64,000 nt of DNA, taken from JAAUTT01 sp038213375. GTDB taxonomy: Bacteria > Bacteroidota > Bacteroidia > Bacteroidales > JAAUTT01. The stretch spans positions 1 through 64,000 of the forward strand of contig JBBQTB010000019.1 of NCBI GenBank assembly GCA_038213375.1. Direction: 5' to 3'. The translations under genes and the position numbers were made by a program. Positions 27,628-37,060 of the stretch are shown piece by piece. Below the pieces are notes generated by a model, which worked only from the letters and a program-made list of their open reading frames with translations, was not told the origin of the DNA and made no database searches. Within the stretch, counting starts at the first letter, position 1; the number at the start of each line of letters is the position of its first letter.

Positions 27628-28725
27628 ATGGCAAATAAGATCAAGGTTTTGATAGTTGACGATTCCGCAGTGGTCAGGCAAACCCTTCAGTCGATTCTAA
27701 GCTCCGATCCGGAAATAGAAGTTATAGGAACTGCATCTGATCCTTTTTTTGCTGCAAAAAAAATTGCACAAGAGGTGCCTGACGTTATAACATTGGACGT
27801 GGAAATGCCACGCATGGATGGATTGACTTTTCTTAAGAAAATAATGTCGCAGCATCCAATACCAGTTGTTATCATTTCGAGTTTAACGGCCAAAGGAACA
27901 GAAACAGCTCTCCGTGCAATAGAATTTGGGGCTATAGATATAATTGCAAAACCACAAATGGATACGAAACTATTTATTGAAGAATCGAAGATTCGTTTGT
28001 GCGATGCAGTGAAAGCCGCTGCTATGGCCAAAATTAAGAGAAGATCTGTGCCACAAAATGATTTTACAGTTCAACCAAAATATTCAGCTGATGCAATACT
28101 TCCAAAATTTGTTCCTTCCGAATCCAGCATGATTAAAACAACAGAGCTGGTTGTTGCGGTTGGGGCATCTACCGGAGGAACTGATGCTTTACGTGTTTTT
28201 TTAGAAGCAGTACCTCTGGATTCACCCGGTATTGTAATTGTTCAACACATGCCTGAAAATTTCACCAAATCGTTTGCAAACCGGCTTAATGAGCTTTGCA
28301 ATATTACTGTTAAGGAGGCTGAAAATGGCGATACAGTAATTAGAGGGAGAGCGCTAATTGCGCCGGGCAACCATCATATGTTATTAAAGCGGAGTGGCGC
28401 TAAATATTATGTTGAAATCAAAGATGGACCTTTGGTGAACCGTCATCGGCCATCGGTGGATGTTTTATTTCGTTCAACAGCACGTTATGCAGGTAAAAAT
28501 GCTATCGGTATCATAATGACAGGAATGGGTGATGACGGCGCTCGCGGTCTTCTTGAGATGAAAGAAGTCGGGGCAAGAACAATAGCTCAGGATGAAAAAT
28601 CGTGCGTGGTTTTTGGAATGCCAAATGAAGCTATTAAAGTTGGAGCGGTGGAGAAAATATTGCCACTGGAGCAAATTGCAGGAACATCGATGATTTGGGC
28701 TAAACAGTTCACAGCTAGTTATTAA
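27628..28725 (+). CDS. cheB: CheB protein-glutamate methylesterase
   Basis: The ATG at 27628 starts a receiver directly (MANKIKVLIVDDSAVVRQ); a TTG at 27598 would add ten residues. About 365 aa. The receiver phospho-site is in ITLDVEMPRMDGL. The C-terminal esterase has the Ser nucleophile in VGASTGGTDAL, the His in VQHMPENFTKSF and the Asp in MTGMGDDGARGL. It removes methyl groups from receptors when phosphorylated by CheA, completing the adaptation pair with CheR. Confidence 0.95.
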   Translation: MANKIKVLIVDDSAVVRQTLQSILSSDPEIEVIGTASDPFFAAKKIAQEVPDVITLDVEMPRMDGLTFLKKIMSQHPIPVVIISSLTAKGTETALRAIEFGAIDIIAKPQMDTKLFIEESKIRLCDAVKAAAMAKIKRRSVPQNDFTVQPKYSADAILPKFVPSESSMIKTTELVVAVGASTGGTDALRVFLEAVPLDSPGIVIVQHMPENFTKSFANRLNELCNITVKEAENGDTVIRGRALIAPGNHHMLLKRSGAKYYVEIKDGPLVNRHRPSVDVLFRSTARYAGKNAIGIIMTGMGDDGARGLLEMKEVGARTIAQDEKSCVVFGMPNEAIKVGAVEKILPLEQIAGTSMIWAKQFTASY

Positions 28726-28827
28726 TTCTATTTTGACACTTTATTATAATAATCTTAAGGATATTCTTTAAGATATTTACATTATTTAAGAAATTATAGT
28801 AAATTGGCACATATGAATTAGCTTTGA

Positions 28828-31122
28828 ATGAATTACTACTATATGAATAAATATAATTCGGTGCACAGGTCCATTTACTTTTCTGGAATTGGCCTAATTG
28901 TTGGATTTTCAATTCTTATTATAAGTTTTTTTTGGGGAATAGTGCATTTTAATCAGCCAATTAATTTTTCGGGTATACATTTTTTACATCAGCAATTTCC
29001 TGCCCTCGGCCTTTTTGATTTGCTTCCTTTGATATTAGGGTTTATAGGATATTATATAGGAGTTAAAGTAAATGCCCAAATGGAGGAAACGCAGATTAAT
29101 TTACAAAATGAATTACAAAAATCTCAAAAAGTCCTCGATTTTACAAATAAGTTGATAAATGATCACCTTGATGCGGTTTACGATATACAGGATGATGAGG
29201 ATAAATTAGGGAAATCTCTTATCAATTTGAGAGATAATCTTAATACCAATAAATCCATTGAAGTGAAGCGACGCAAAGAAGATGACCAACGAAACTGGGT
29301 AGCGGAAGGATTGGCCAAATTCAGCGAAATATTGCGTAAAAACAATGACAGCATGCAGGTTCTTTCCTATAATATTATCAACAATTTAGTTAAATATCTA
29401 AATGCAAATCAAGGAGGTTTTTTTATTTTGCATGAAGAAGGAGTAGAGAAGTATTTTGAAATGACTGCATGTTATGCATACGACCGTAAAAAATTTGCTA
29501 ATAATCGCATTGAATGGGGCGATGGACTTATTGGGACATGTGCTATGGAAAGACAAACCATCCACATGACAAATGTTCCTGACAATTATGTATTTATCAC
29601 TTCAGGGCTTGGAAAGGCGAATCCACGTAGCTTAGTCATTGTACCTTTAATTATTAATGATGAAATTCATGGAGTTATTGAAGTCGCTTCATTTAAAGAT
29701 TTTAAAAAGTTTGAAATTGAGTTTGTTGAAAAAGTAGCCGAGAGCATAGCTTCAACGATATCAACGGTTAAAATAAATTTGAGAACTGCTCAATTGTTGC
29801 ATGAATCGCAGGAACAGTCAGAGATTTTGGCAACCCAGGAGGAACAAATGCGTCAAAATATGGAGGAACTTCAGGCAACACAAGAAGAGGCCGAGCGGCA
29901 AAATGAAAAATTTTTTACATTTGCCAACTCAGTAAACCATACATTAATCAGATCTGAATTTCTTCCGGATGGAACTCTTATATACGCAAACGATAAGTTT
30001 ATTCAAAAGCTGGGATATGCCAATAATGTTGATGTTGAAGGAAAACATATCTCCATGTTTATTAATAAAAAAGACAGGGAATGGTTTGATAGCATATGGG
30101 AAAGCTTAACGCATGGTTCTGAGCATTTTGAAGGTGATGTCAAATTGCAAACTAAACAGAGTAAAGATCTTTGGACAATGGCCACCTTTACTTGCGTTAA
30201 AAAAAATAACTTGGTGGAGAAAATACTGTTTTTATCAATAGATACAACCGATCAAAAAAAGCAAAGTCTCGATTTTGAGGCTCAAATCGAAGCTCTTAAC
30301 AGGTCGAGTCTAAAGGCTGAGTTCAGTCCCGAGGGTGATACGTTGGACTGTAATGAAAAGTTTCTTACTACCATGCAATATACAATGGACGAAATCTCGA
30401 GTAAAACCATTTTTGATTTCATACCGAGAGAAGAAATTAATTCATTCAGAGAGATTTGGGAGAATGTTATATCCGGACATAGTTTTCAGGGACAATTGAA
30501 ACATGTTACCCAAAATGTGGATGAAAAATGGTTTAGAGGAACGTTAAGTGTTGTAAATGATATGTATGGAGAGATAAATAAGGTAATATATATATTAAAT
30601 GAGATTACCAAAGAAAAGTTAATGGAAATAGAAACTCAGCGTCAAACAGAACAGCTTCGTATTCAGGAAGAAAAATTGCGACAGTCTGGTGCAGAACTAA
30701 GTAGAAAGCTTGATAAGGCAAAAGCTGAAATGGAGCAGCAATATAAAGAGGTTGAAAAGGTTAAAATACGTAACGAAAGGACCTTGGAAGGTGCCCTCGA
30801 TGCAATTGTCACAGTTAATCAGGAAGGAAGGATTGAATTCTTTAATAAGGCTGCAGAAGACCTTTGGGGAATGTCTAAAAAGGAAACTATGGGAATGAAT
30901 ATGAGAGTTTTATTCTCGGAAGAAAATATCAAACAAAATGAATTTATTCAAGTATTAGTTTCTTCAGCAACAAATAAAACCATAGGCGCCCGGAAAGAAG
31001 TGAAAATCACTAATAAAGATGGGATAGATATTAATGTTCTAATGTTACTTTCAGAAGCTAAGGTGGACGATGAAAATACATATACAGCCTTTATTCAGAA
31101 TATTGAAGTGGAATTGTTTTAA
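28828..31122 (+). CDS. Membrane GAF/PAS coiled-coil sensor of the che operon
   Basis: This 764-aa protein has two N-terminal membrane helices (about 14-38 and 52-78), a coiled coil to about 150, a GAF domain (about 180-325) and a second coiled coil. The second coil contains EEQMRQNMEELQATQEE, a motif common in Bacteroidota receptor-like proteins. Three PAS domains follow, at about 366-478, 485-590 and 650-764. The last two are separated by another coil. There is no methyl-accepting receptor tip, kinase or cyclase domain. Most likely it is the input protein of this system, sensing on the cytoplasmic side. A second Met at residue 6 is an alternative start. Confidence 0.75.
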   Translation: MNYYYMNKYNSVHRSIYFSGIGLIVGFSILIISFFWGIVHFNQPINFSGIHFLHQQFPALGLFDLLPLILGFIGYYIGVKVNAQMEETQINLQNELQKSQKVLDFTNKLINDHLDAVYDIQDDEDKLGKSLINLRDNLNTNKSIEVKRRKEDDQRNWVAEGLAKFSEILRKNNDSMQVLSYNIINNLVKYLNANQGGFFILHEEGVEKYFEMTACYAYDRKKFANNRIEWGDGLIGTCAMERQTIHMTNVPDNYVFITSGLGKANPRSLVIVPLIINDEIHGVIEVASFKDFKKFEIEFVEKVAESIASTISTVKINLRTAQLLHESQEQSEILATQEEQMRQNMEELQATQEEAERQNEKFFTFANSVNHTLIRSEFLPDGTLIYANDKFIQKLGYANNVDVEGKHISMFINKKDREWFDSIWESLTHGSEHFEGDVKLQTKQSKDLWTMATFTCVKKNNLVEKILFLSIDTTDQKKQSLDFEAQIEALNRSSLKAEFSPEGDTLDCNEKFLTTMQYTMDEISSKTIFDFIPREEINSFREIWENVISGHSFQGQLKHVTQNVDEKWFRGTLSVVNDMYGEINKVIYILNEITKEKLMEIETQRQTEQLRIQEEKLRQSGAELSRKLDKAKAEMEQQYKEVEKVKIRNERTLEGALDAIVTVNQEGRIEFFNKAAEDLWGMSKKETMGMNMRVLFSEENIKQNEFIQVLVSSATNKTIGARKEVKITNKDGIDINVLMLLSEAKVDDENTYTAFIQNIEVELF

Positions 31123-31217
31123 TTTGAACAACATATTCTTGATATTTATCAGATAAATAATTACATTTGTTAATATAGGATATCAATCTGAGTATTAATT
31201 TTCAATGAAATTGTCCG

Positions 31218-32474
31218 ATGAATAATGAGGAGCCTTCTTTTGATGAACTGCTGCAAAAAAATCGTGATTTAGAATCTGAAAATAAAAAGTTAGAAAAAGA
31301 GCTTCAAAAAACTCGAGAGAAAGTAATAAGCTCAGAAAAGTTTAAATCGGCTTTTTTAGCAAATATGTCTCATGCTGTGCGAACACCAATGAATGCTATC
31401 ATTGGTTTCTCTGAACTAATTGGAATGAAAGGTATAAGTGAACAAAAAAAACTGGAATTTACCCGGATTATTAATGAAAAGGGTCACCAGTTACTTTCAT
31501 TGATTGACGATATTATTGAAATATCAAAACTCGAATCGGGTAAGCTTGAGTTAAACTACTCTCAAATTAATCTGGATGATTTTTTGAATGAAGTTTTTGC
31601 TACAACATTGCAAAAAAAACTTAAATCGGGGAAAGAATTAGTAGAGTTAATTCTTGAAAAAAATCCATTAGAAGAATATGGTTCAATTTCGACTGATCCA
31701 GGCAGGCTGCAACAAATTTTAATCAACCTATTGGTTTTTTCATTACGAAATACGAGTAAGGGAACCGTAAAATTCGGATATTATATAAAAGACGCTAAAG
31801 TTGTTGAGTTCTTCGTACAAGATACCGGTATAGGTCTTATTAAGGATGATATTAAGCACTTGTTTGATTATTTTTGGCAGTTCGAAGATATTACTCACCA
31901 ACGTTTGAGTGGAATTGGCTTGGGTTTAACCATATCAAAGAATTTAATTGAAGCCTTCGGAGGTAAAATTTCGGTTTCTTCTGAACTAAATAAAGGTACA
32001 GAATTTTATTTTACTTTGCCCATTGATAAACCCGGAAGATCCAAAAAACAGGAGAATCTAATCGATCCCGTTTCTATTGATCAATCTCGATTTGAACCAA
32101 ATTGGAAAGATAAAGTAATATTAGTTGTTGAAGATGATGAAGTTAACTATCAGTTTATCGAAGCGGTATTGGAAAAAAGTCAGGTACAAATGTTGCACGC
32201 CGAAAACGGAGATCAGGCACTGGAATTGTGTAAAACAATTAATAAGATCGACTTAATACTTATGGATATTAAGCTACCAGAGAAAAATGGATATGAGATT
32301 ACGCGTGAAATAAAGGAATTCCGCAACGATATCCCTATTATTGCTCAAACGGCATTCGCTATAATGGAAGTAAAGGATAAATGTTTAAGTTCTGGATGTG
32401 AGGATGTTATTTCTAAACCATTAGAAATAGAGTCCTTTATGCAAAAGATAAATAAATATCTGTCAGGACATTAA
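31218..32474 (+). CDS. Hybrid histidine kinase-receiver with damaged N box
   Basis: This 418-aa soluble protein has a coiled coil (about 12-42), an H box with His52 in NMSHAVRTPMNAIIG, an ATPase domain (155-270) and a receiver (300-418) with the phospho-Asp350 in LILMDIKLPEKNGY. In the N box, LINLLVFSLRNT replaces the usual LxNLLxNAIKFT, so the second metal-binding Asn is Phe174. The acid next to the His is Ala53. The G1 and G2 boxes (DTGIG; GIGLGL) are kept. It has a phospho-acceptor but a doubtful ATP site, the reverse of the protein at 26220. It is the last gene of the operon. Confidence 0.85.
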   Translation: MNNEEPSFDELLQKNRDLESENKKLEKELQKTREKVISSEKFKSAFLANMSHAVRTPMNAIIGFSELIGMKGISEQKKLEFTRIINEKGHQLLSLIDDIIEISKLESGKLELNYSQINLDDFLNEVFATTLQKKLKSGKELVELILEKNPLEEYGSISTDPGRLQQILINLLVFSLRNTSKGTVKFGYYIKDAKVVEFFVQDTGIGLIKDDIKHLFDYFWQFEDITHQRLSGIGLGLTISKNLIEAFGGKISVSSELNKGTEFYFTLPIDKPGRSKKQENLIDPVSIDQSRFEPNWKDKVILVVEDDEVNYQFIEAVLEKSQVQMLHAENGDQALELCKTINKIDLILMDIKLPEKNGYEITREIKEFRNDIPIIAQTAFAIMEVKDKCLSSGCEDVISKPLEIESFMQKINKYLSGH

Positions 32475-32523
32475 TTATTATTAAGTACCAAGTATCAAAT
32501 ACTTGGTACTTAATAATAATTAA
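32471..32523. terminator. Bidirectional terminator overlapping both convergent stop codons
   Basis: Perfect 25-bp arms (32471-32495 and 32499-32523) with a CAA loop form one very stable hairpin. The TAA stop of the hybrid kinase (32472-32474) and the stop of the glutathione peroxidase gene (32520-32522) both lie inside the arms. It should end transcription from both sides. Confidence 0.75.
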
Positions 32524-33083
32524 TTACTTTTAATCCAATTCACAATCTTATCACTTTTGGGACTTGCTTTAGGCTCAACAACATCAACCAGTTGTCCTTT
32601 TTCATCAATCAGGTACTTCTGAAAATTCCATTGTACTTCCGAATCCTTTAATCCATTCTGCCCTTTTTGGGTTAACCATTGGTAAATGGGATCTATATCA
32701 TCTCCTTTTACTGATATTTTCGACATCATTGGAAACGATACACCATAGTTTAGACTGCAAAATTCTTTAATTTCAGCATTTGTTCCCGGCTCCTGACTTG
32801 CAAAGTTATTTGCAGGAAATCCGATAATAACAAATTTATTGCCGCCATACGATTTATATAATTCTTCAAGATCTTTATATTGAGGTGTAAATCCACATTT
32901 TGAAGCAGTATTCACAATCAATACCTTTTTGCCTTTTAAAGAAGATAAATCAAAATCTTTACCATCCAATGTTTTCGTTTTAAAGTCATATAACGATTTC
33001 ACTTTAACTGAATTTGAGTTACTCTGACCATAGCTATATGTATTTAAGGTAATAGCTAATGCAAGGATTACATAATTTTTCAT
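32520..33083 (-). CDS. Secreted glutathione/thiol peroxidase
   Basis: The start at 33083 gives a signal peptide ending TYSYGQ; the upstream Met at 33167 adds 28 residues without a signal. About 187 aa. The GPx core is present: the peroxidatic Cys in VNTASKCGFTPQY, FPANNFASQEPG, and the WNFQKYLID segment. It is a Cys, not Sec, form, which usually uses thioredoxin-like reductants. It probably protects the periplasm from hydroperoxides. It is monocistronic and convergent with the che operon. Confidence 0.93.
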   Translation of the reverse strand: MKNYVILALAITLNTYSYGQSNSNSVKVKSLYDFKTKTLDGKDFDLSSLKGKKVLIVNTASKCGFTPQYKDLEELYKSYGGNKFVIIGFPANNFASQEPGTNAEIKEFCSLNYGVSFPMMSKISVKGDDIDPIYQWLTQKGQNGLKDSEVQWNFQKYLIDEKGQLVDVVEPKASPKSDKIVNWIKSN

Positions 33084-33411
33084 CGTATTGTTTTTTATTT
33101 TATTATTTAACAAGTTTTGAACAACTTTGTTTACACACATTTCCAAAAAATATACTTGTTTCACCAAAACGATGTTTCAAACCAGAGTTAATAATCAAAG
33201 ATGATATTCTTGAGCAATTTCTTTACACATTAATTGCCATTTTTACTTTCTATCAATCGATATAGATCAACTTTTTTCCATTTTTTATCGATTTAAAGTG
33301 CCTGATAGTTATCTTAAAATGGCACAATATCCCTCGGGTTAATTATTACTCCATATTATCAGTAGCAGTATCTTTAGACATTAAGAAAAAATATAACTAA
33401 ATCATATTGCT
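33084..33411. other. Intergenic region between gpx and the hexaheme gene
   Basis: This 328-bp AT-rich gap must hold the two divergent promoters. A near-consensus -7 box TATCTTTA lies at 33369-33376, about 36 bp before the cytochrome start, without a clear -33 element. No gene or repeat was seen. Confidence 0.5.
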
Positions 33412-34773
33412 ATGACTAAAAAAATTTATTATCCGTTATTTACGACGTTGTTTTTAGGAGCTGCGTTATTTTTAGCATCATCATGCGAAGGACCTGCCGG
33501 ACCTGCCGGTAAAGACGGCGTAAACGGTGCTGATGGTCTTGCTGGATTGCCAGGTAAAGACGCTAATGAAAATTGCAAAAAGTGTCACACTCCTGCAGTT
33601 GTGCAAGCCAAAGCTACTCAATACGAGTTATCCAAGCACTCTTTTGGTGAAACTGCAAAGTTAGAAGCAGGTGGCAGTATTGGCTGTACTCCCTGTCACG
33701 AATCAGAAGCATTCAAGTTTGTTTGCGCAAACAACATTCCTTCAACATTTGTACTTAATGCTACTACAGGAAAATATACAAATAGTTACGTTGCAACTGC
33801 CACTACAGGTTTTGGCGGATTTACCTGCAATACTTGTCATAGTAGTTTACACAAAACTTACGACATTGCCGATTTTTTTCCATTAACAACTACAGCAGCT
33901 GTTCCTATGACAATGTGGGGTGGTACTAAAACCATTGATCTTACCCAAGATGATGGTAAAAGTAATTTATGTGTAAAATGTCATCAACCCAGGCCTTTAA
34001 CAACAAGTTCTTCACTTTCTGATGGTAACATTGTTGATTATGCATCATTAGTAACCAACCCAACTGTTGTTTTTTATGATTCGGCAGTAGGAAATTTTGC
34101 ACCAAATAAGCTGGTTCCCAGCTATAGAACACACGTTCACTATGGTGGTGTTGGTGCAATTTATGCAGGTAAAGGGGGAATTGAATTTACAGGTTCAGTT
34201 GCTTCTTACGCTAGTTCTGAACATGCCACAAAAGCATCATGCGTTGACTGTCACATGGCTGATATGACAAATGCTGCCGGTGGTCATTCATTTGTTGCAA
34301 AGGGAAACTTCAATGGATGTAACATATCAGGGTGTCACTCAGCTGCTCCTCTTGATGCTAATTCGCCTAAAGTGAAGGATACCAAAGCTGCTGTTAAAGC
34401 ATTACTTGAGACTTTAGGATCTAAATTTAAATCAGGTGGTGTTGAATTTTTACATCAGGAACCAGATGCTACCCTTAACTTATGGGTGGGCTTAACTTCA
34501 AAAAATTATGATGGATACCTGAATATCTATGATCCTTCAATTAATATGAAAGGTGCATTTAGAAATCCTGCTCCATCCGGCTCTTGGACAACAGCACAAA
34601 AAGATACCAATACTGCATTGCCTAAATTCACTTCGTTGAAAAACGTTCAAATAGGTGCCTTGATTAATTTTCAATTATGCTTAAGAGAATACAGTTTAGG
34701 TATTCATAATACCAATTATTCGAAAGCTTTATTGACAAATTCTATTGACGCCTTAACTGCTGCTGGTTTTTAA
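33412..34773 (+). CDS. Collagen-like multiheme c-type cytochrome lipoprotein
   Basis: This 453-aa protein has a lipoprotein signal (LASSC, Cys25). Directly after it are eight Gly-X-Y triplets (27-50), a collagen-like stalk. Heme motifs follow: CKKCH, CTPCH, CNTCH, CVKCH, CVDCH and a CX4CH-type CNISGCH, so five classical and one wide-spaced site. The last ~130 residues carry no heme motif. It probably sits on the outer membrane surface or in the periplasm and carries electrons in anaerobic respiration. The cytochrome maturation genes follow immediately after a terminator, which suggests a shared purpose. Confidence 0.85.
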   Translation: MTKKIYYPLFTTLFLGAALFLASSCEGPAGPAGKDGVNGADGLAGLPGKDANENCKKCHTPAVVQAKATQYELSKHSFGETAKLEAGGSIGCTPCHESEAFKFVCANNIPSTFVLNATTGKYTNSYVATATTGFGGFTCNTCHSSLHKTYDIADFFPLTTTAAVPMTMWGGTKTIDLTQDDGKSNLCVKCHQPRPLTTSSSLSDGNIVDYASLVTNPTVVFYDSAVGNFAPNKLVPSYRTHVHYGGVGAIYAGKGGIEFTGSVASYASSEHATKASCVDCHMADMTNAAGGHSFVAKGNFNGCNISGCHSAAPLDANSPKVKDTKAAVKALLETLGSKFKSGGVEFLHQEPDATLNLWVGLTSKNYDGYLNIYDPSINMKGAFRNPAPSGSWTTAQKDTNTALPKFTSLKNVQIGALINFQLCLREYSLGIHNTNYSKALLTNSIDALTAAGF

Positions 34774-34798
34774 ATAAACTGGCTTGAGTTTTAAATAC

Positions 34799-34830
34799 AA
34801 AAAATGCTGAATGTTCGTTCAGCATTTTTT
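34799..34830 (+). terminator. Intrinsic terminator after the hexaheme gene
   Basis: A 13-bp perfect stem (AAAAAATGCTGAA / TTCAGCATTTTTT) with a 6-nt loop ends in a six-T run. It lies 26 bp after the stop, so the downstream maturation genes may receive only read-through or use their own promoter. Confidence 0.85.
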
Positions 34831-34913
34831 GTTTCAACGAGTCAAACTTAACATTGACTTTAATATTGAAATTTATTGCTATTTTTACTATACAATCAAT
34901 AAAAATATAAATT

Positions 34914-36182
34914 GTGGTTCTAACAAACGGAAATAGTAAAAAAGAGGAAGCCGGAAAACTATGGGATTATCCTTGGAAGTATGCCGAAAGTTTCATTATT
35001 GCCATCGAAATTATGGTTGCCGGAATTATTGTTGAGGCACTTACGGGGGGGAAAGGGATTACCATCCCAGGCATACCTGTGAATATTTACATCATTTTTA
35101 TTTTTGCTGCTGTTCTTTTGTTTTTGCATATAAGATACAGAGAGTTACCTGCTATTATTTGGATTTCAAGTATCCCGGCTGCGATAAGCGCTATCAGTAT
35201 TTATGCAGTATTAGTATTATTACTTGGGTTTATACCTCAAAACTCTCATGAAACCTCAAAATTTCTCGATTTTACCGGACTTTCGCATGTTAAAAGCAGT
35301 TGGCCGTTTGTGTTGATTCAATTTTATTTTCTTACTACATTGGGTATGGTCACCCTACGAAGGGCTATTCCTTTTAAAAAAAAGAACGTTGGGTTTTTAA
35401 TGAACCATTTTGGGCTATGGCTTACTTTGCTTGCAGCGGGTCTGGGATCGGCCGATTTAAAAAGATTGACGATTAATCTTCTCGAAGATGGGAAGGTCAA
35501 TAATATAGCCGTTTCACAAAATGGAGAAATGTATAAGATGCCTTTTACACTTAAATTGCTCGATTTTGATGTTGTTCAATATAATCCAAGGCTTGCAGTT
35601 GTGAACGTTGAGACAAACAAATATAATATGGGTAACGCCAAGTCGCTACCCTTTGCTGTTAAAAACCTTGAAACCGACCTGGCAGGCTGGCATATTAAGG
35701 TTCAGGAATACCTTTCACAAGCCATGCTTATCAATGGTATTATGCAGAATTCTGACTCAGTAGGAAGCAACCCTGCAGCCTTTGTTTTTGCAAAGAACAT
35801 ATCCACGGGAGACACGGTTAAAGGTTGGATTACATCAGGCAGTTATGCGTTAGATCCTTCCTATTTAATATTGAAGGGAACTGATTTTTTGATACTTACA
35901 CAACCTGAACCTAAAAAATACAGTTCGAAATTAATTGTTTATAAAGATTCTCTTACCTCCGATACGGTTACTCTTGAAGTGAATAAACCATATTCGGTAA
36001 AAGGTTGGGAAATTTACCAGACTGGTTATGATGAAAATAAGGGAAAATGGTCAACATTGAGCGTTCTTGAAGCGGTTAATGACCCGTGGTTGCCGGTTGT
36101 TTATTTTGGGATAGCTTCACTTCTTTGTGGAGCCTTGTATTTATTTTGGATAGGTAAAGATAAAAAAGGAAAGACTAACTAA
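34914..36182 (+). CDS. ResB-like cytochrome c biogenesis protein
   Basis: This 422-aa protein begins at GTG (34914), with no better upstream start. Four membrane helices are visible (about 22-45, 55-73, 85-108 and 130-150), then FLMNHFGLWLTLLAAGLGSADLK. A large periplasmic domain (about 190-390) and a final helix near 395-415 follow. The layout matches ResB/CcsB, which with CcsA delivers heme to apocytochromes on the outer face of the membrane (system II). It is 10 bp upstream of the CcsA gene and close to a multiheme gene. Confidence 0.8.
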   Translation: MVLTNGNSKKEEAGKLWDYPWKYAESFIIAIEIMVAGIIVEALTGGKGITIPGIPVNIYIIFIFAAVLLFLHIRYRELPAIIWISSIPAAISAISIYAVLVLLLGFIPQNSHETSKFLDFTGLSHVKSSWPFVLIQFYFLTTLGMVTLRRAIPFKKKNVGFLMNHFGLWLTLLAAGLGSADLKRLTINLLEDGKVNNIAVSQNGEMYKMPFTLKLLDFDVVQYNPRLAVVNVETNKYNMGNAKSLPFAVKNLETDLAGWHIKVQEYLSQAMLINGIMQNSDSVGSNPAAFVFAKNISTGDTVKGWITSGSYALDPSYLILKGTDFLILTQPEPKKYSSKLIVYKDSLTSDTVTLEVNKPYSVKGWEIYQTGYDENKGKWSTLSVLEAVNDPWLPVVYFGIASLLCGALYLFWIGKDKKGKTN

Positions 36183-36192
36183 ACTTATTGAT

Positions 36193-36993
36193 ATGAATTG
36201 GATATATTTTCAATTATATGCCTTAATAACTGCTATTTTTTGGGTTGTTGGAACCTCATTGATATTTGCATCTAAACGGAAATCGATTTTAAAACCATTG
36301 GGACATATTGCATTGCTGTTAGGAATTGGAACTATTACCACCTTCGTGGTCGTATTGTGGTTACAACTCGGCCGCCCACCAATGCGCACCCTTGGTGAAA
36401 CCAGGTTGTGGTATGCCTTGTTTTTACTTATTATCGGATATGTAACTTTTGTTAGGTGGCGATATCAATGGGTGTTGATTTTAATTTTCTTTTTTGCTTC
36501 CATATTTTTGGTGACAGATTTATTGCATCCCGAAACGTATGAAAAGACCTTGATGCCAGCATTACAGAGTCCCTGGTTTGTGCCTCACGTAATAGTCTAT
36601 ATTTTTGCATATGCAATGCTCGGGTTTTCGTGGGTTTTTGCGATTTATGGTTTGTATATGTTTTATTTTAAGAGTTTTCCGATGAAAATTCTTAATGTAG
36701 CCGATAACCTTGTTTACATTGGTTTTGCGTTTCTAACAATGGGTTTATTGTTTGGAGCTCTTTGGGCAAAGGAAGCCTGGGGGCATTATTGGACTTGGGA
36801 TCCAAAGGAAACATGGGCATTTCTCACTTGGCTTGTTTATCTGGTTTACATTCATACCCGTTATTACCATTTTACAAAAGTGCGTCTCCACCTATGGATG
36901 CTGAGCTTTATTTTTATAGTTCTGCTCCTTTGCTGGTTCGGCATAAATTATATGCCATCAGCAAAAAACTCGGTACACGTATATTCGAATTAA
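36193..36993 (+). CDS. CcsA/ResC-like heme exporter-ligase for cytochrome c maturation
   Basis: This 266-aa polytopic protein has about eight helices. The tryptophan-rich WWD motif that handles heme is present (WGHYWTWDPKETWAFLTW). Flanking His residues (LQSPWFVPHVIVYIFAY; HTRYYHF) match the external heme ligands. With ResB it forms the system II synthetase. It is essential for maturation of the multiheme proteins in the window. Confidence 0.9.
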   Translation: MNWIYFQLYALITAIFWVVGTSLIFASKRKSILKPLGHIALLLGIGTITTFVVVLWLQLGRPPMRTLGETRLWYALFLLIIGYVTFVRWRYQWVLILIFFFASIFLVTDLLHPETYEKTLMPALQSPWFVPHVIVYIFAYAMLGFSWVFAIYGLYMFYFKSFPMKILNVADNLVYIGFAFLTMGLLFGALWAKEAWGHYWTWDPKETWAFLTWLVYLVYIHTRYYHFTKVRLHLWMLSFIFIVLLLCWFGINYMPSAKNSVHVYSN

Positions 36994-37060
36994 AAAAAGT
37001 ACTGAAAATTAGTACTGAGTAGTGAGTATTCAATATTTATTACCCGGTACTAATTACTCT

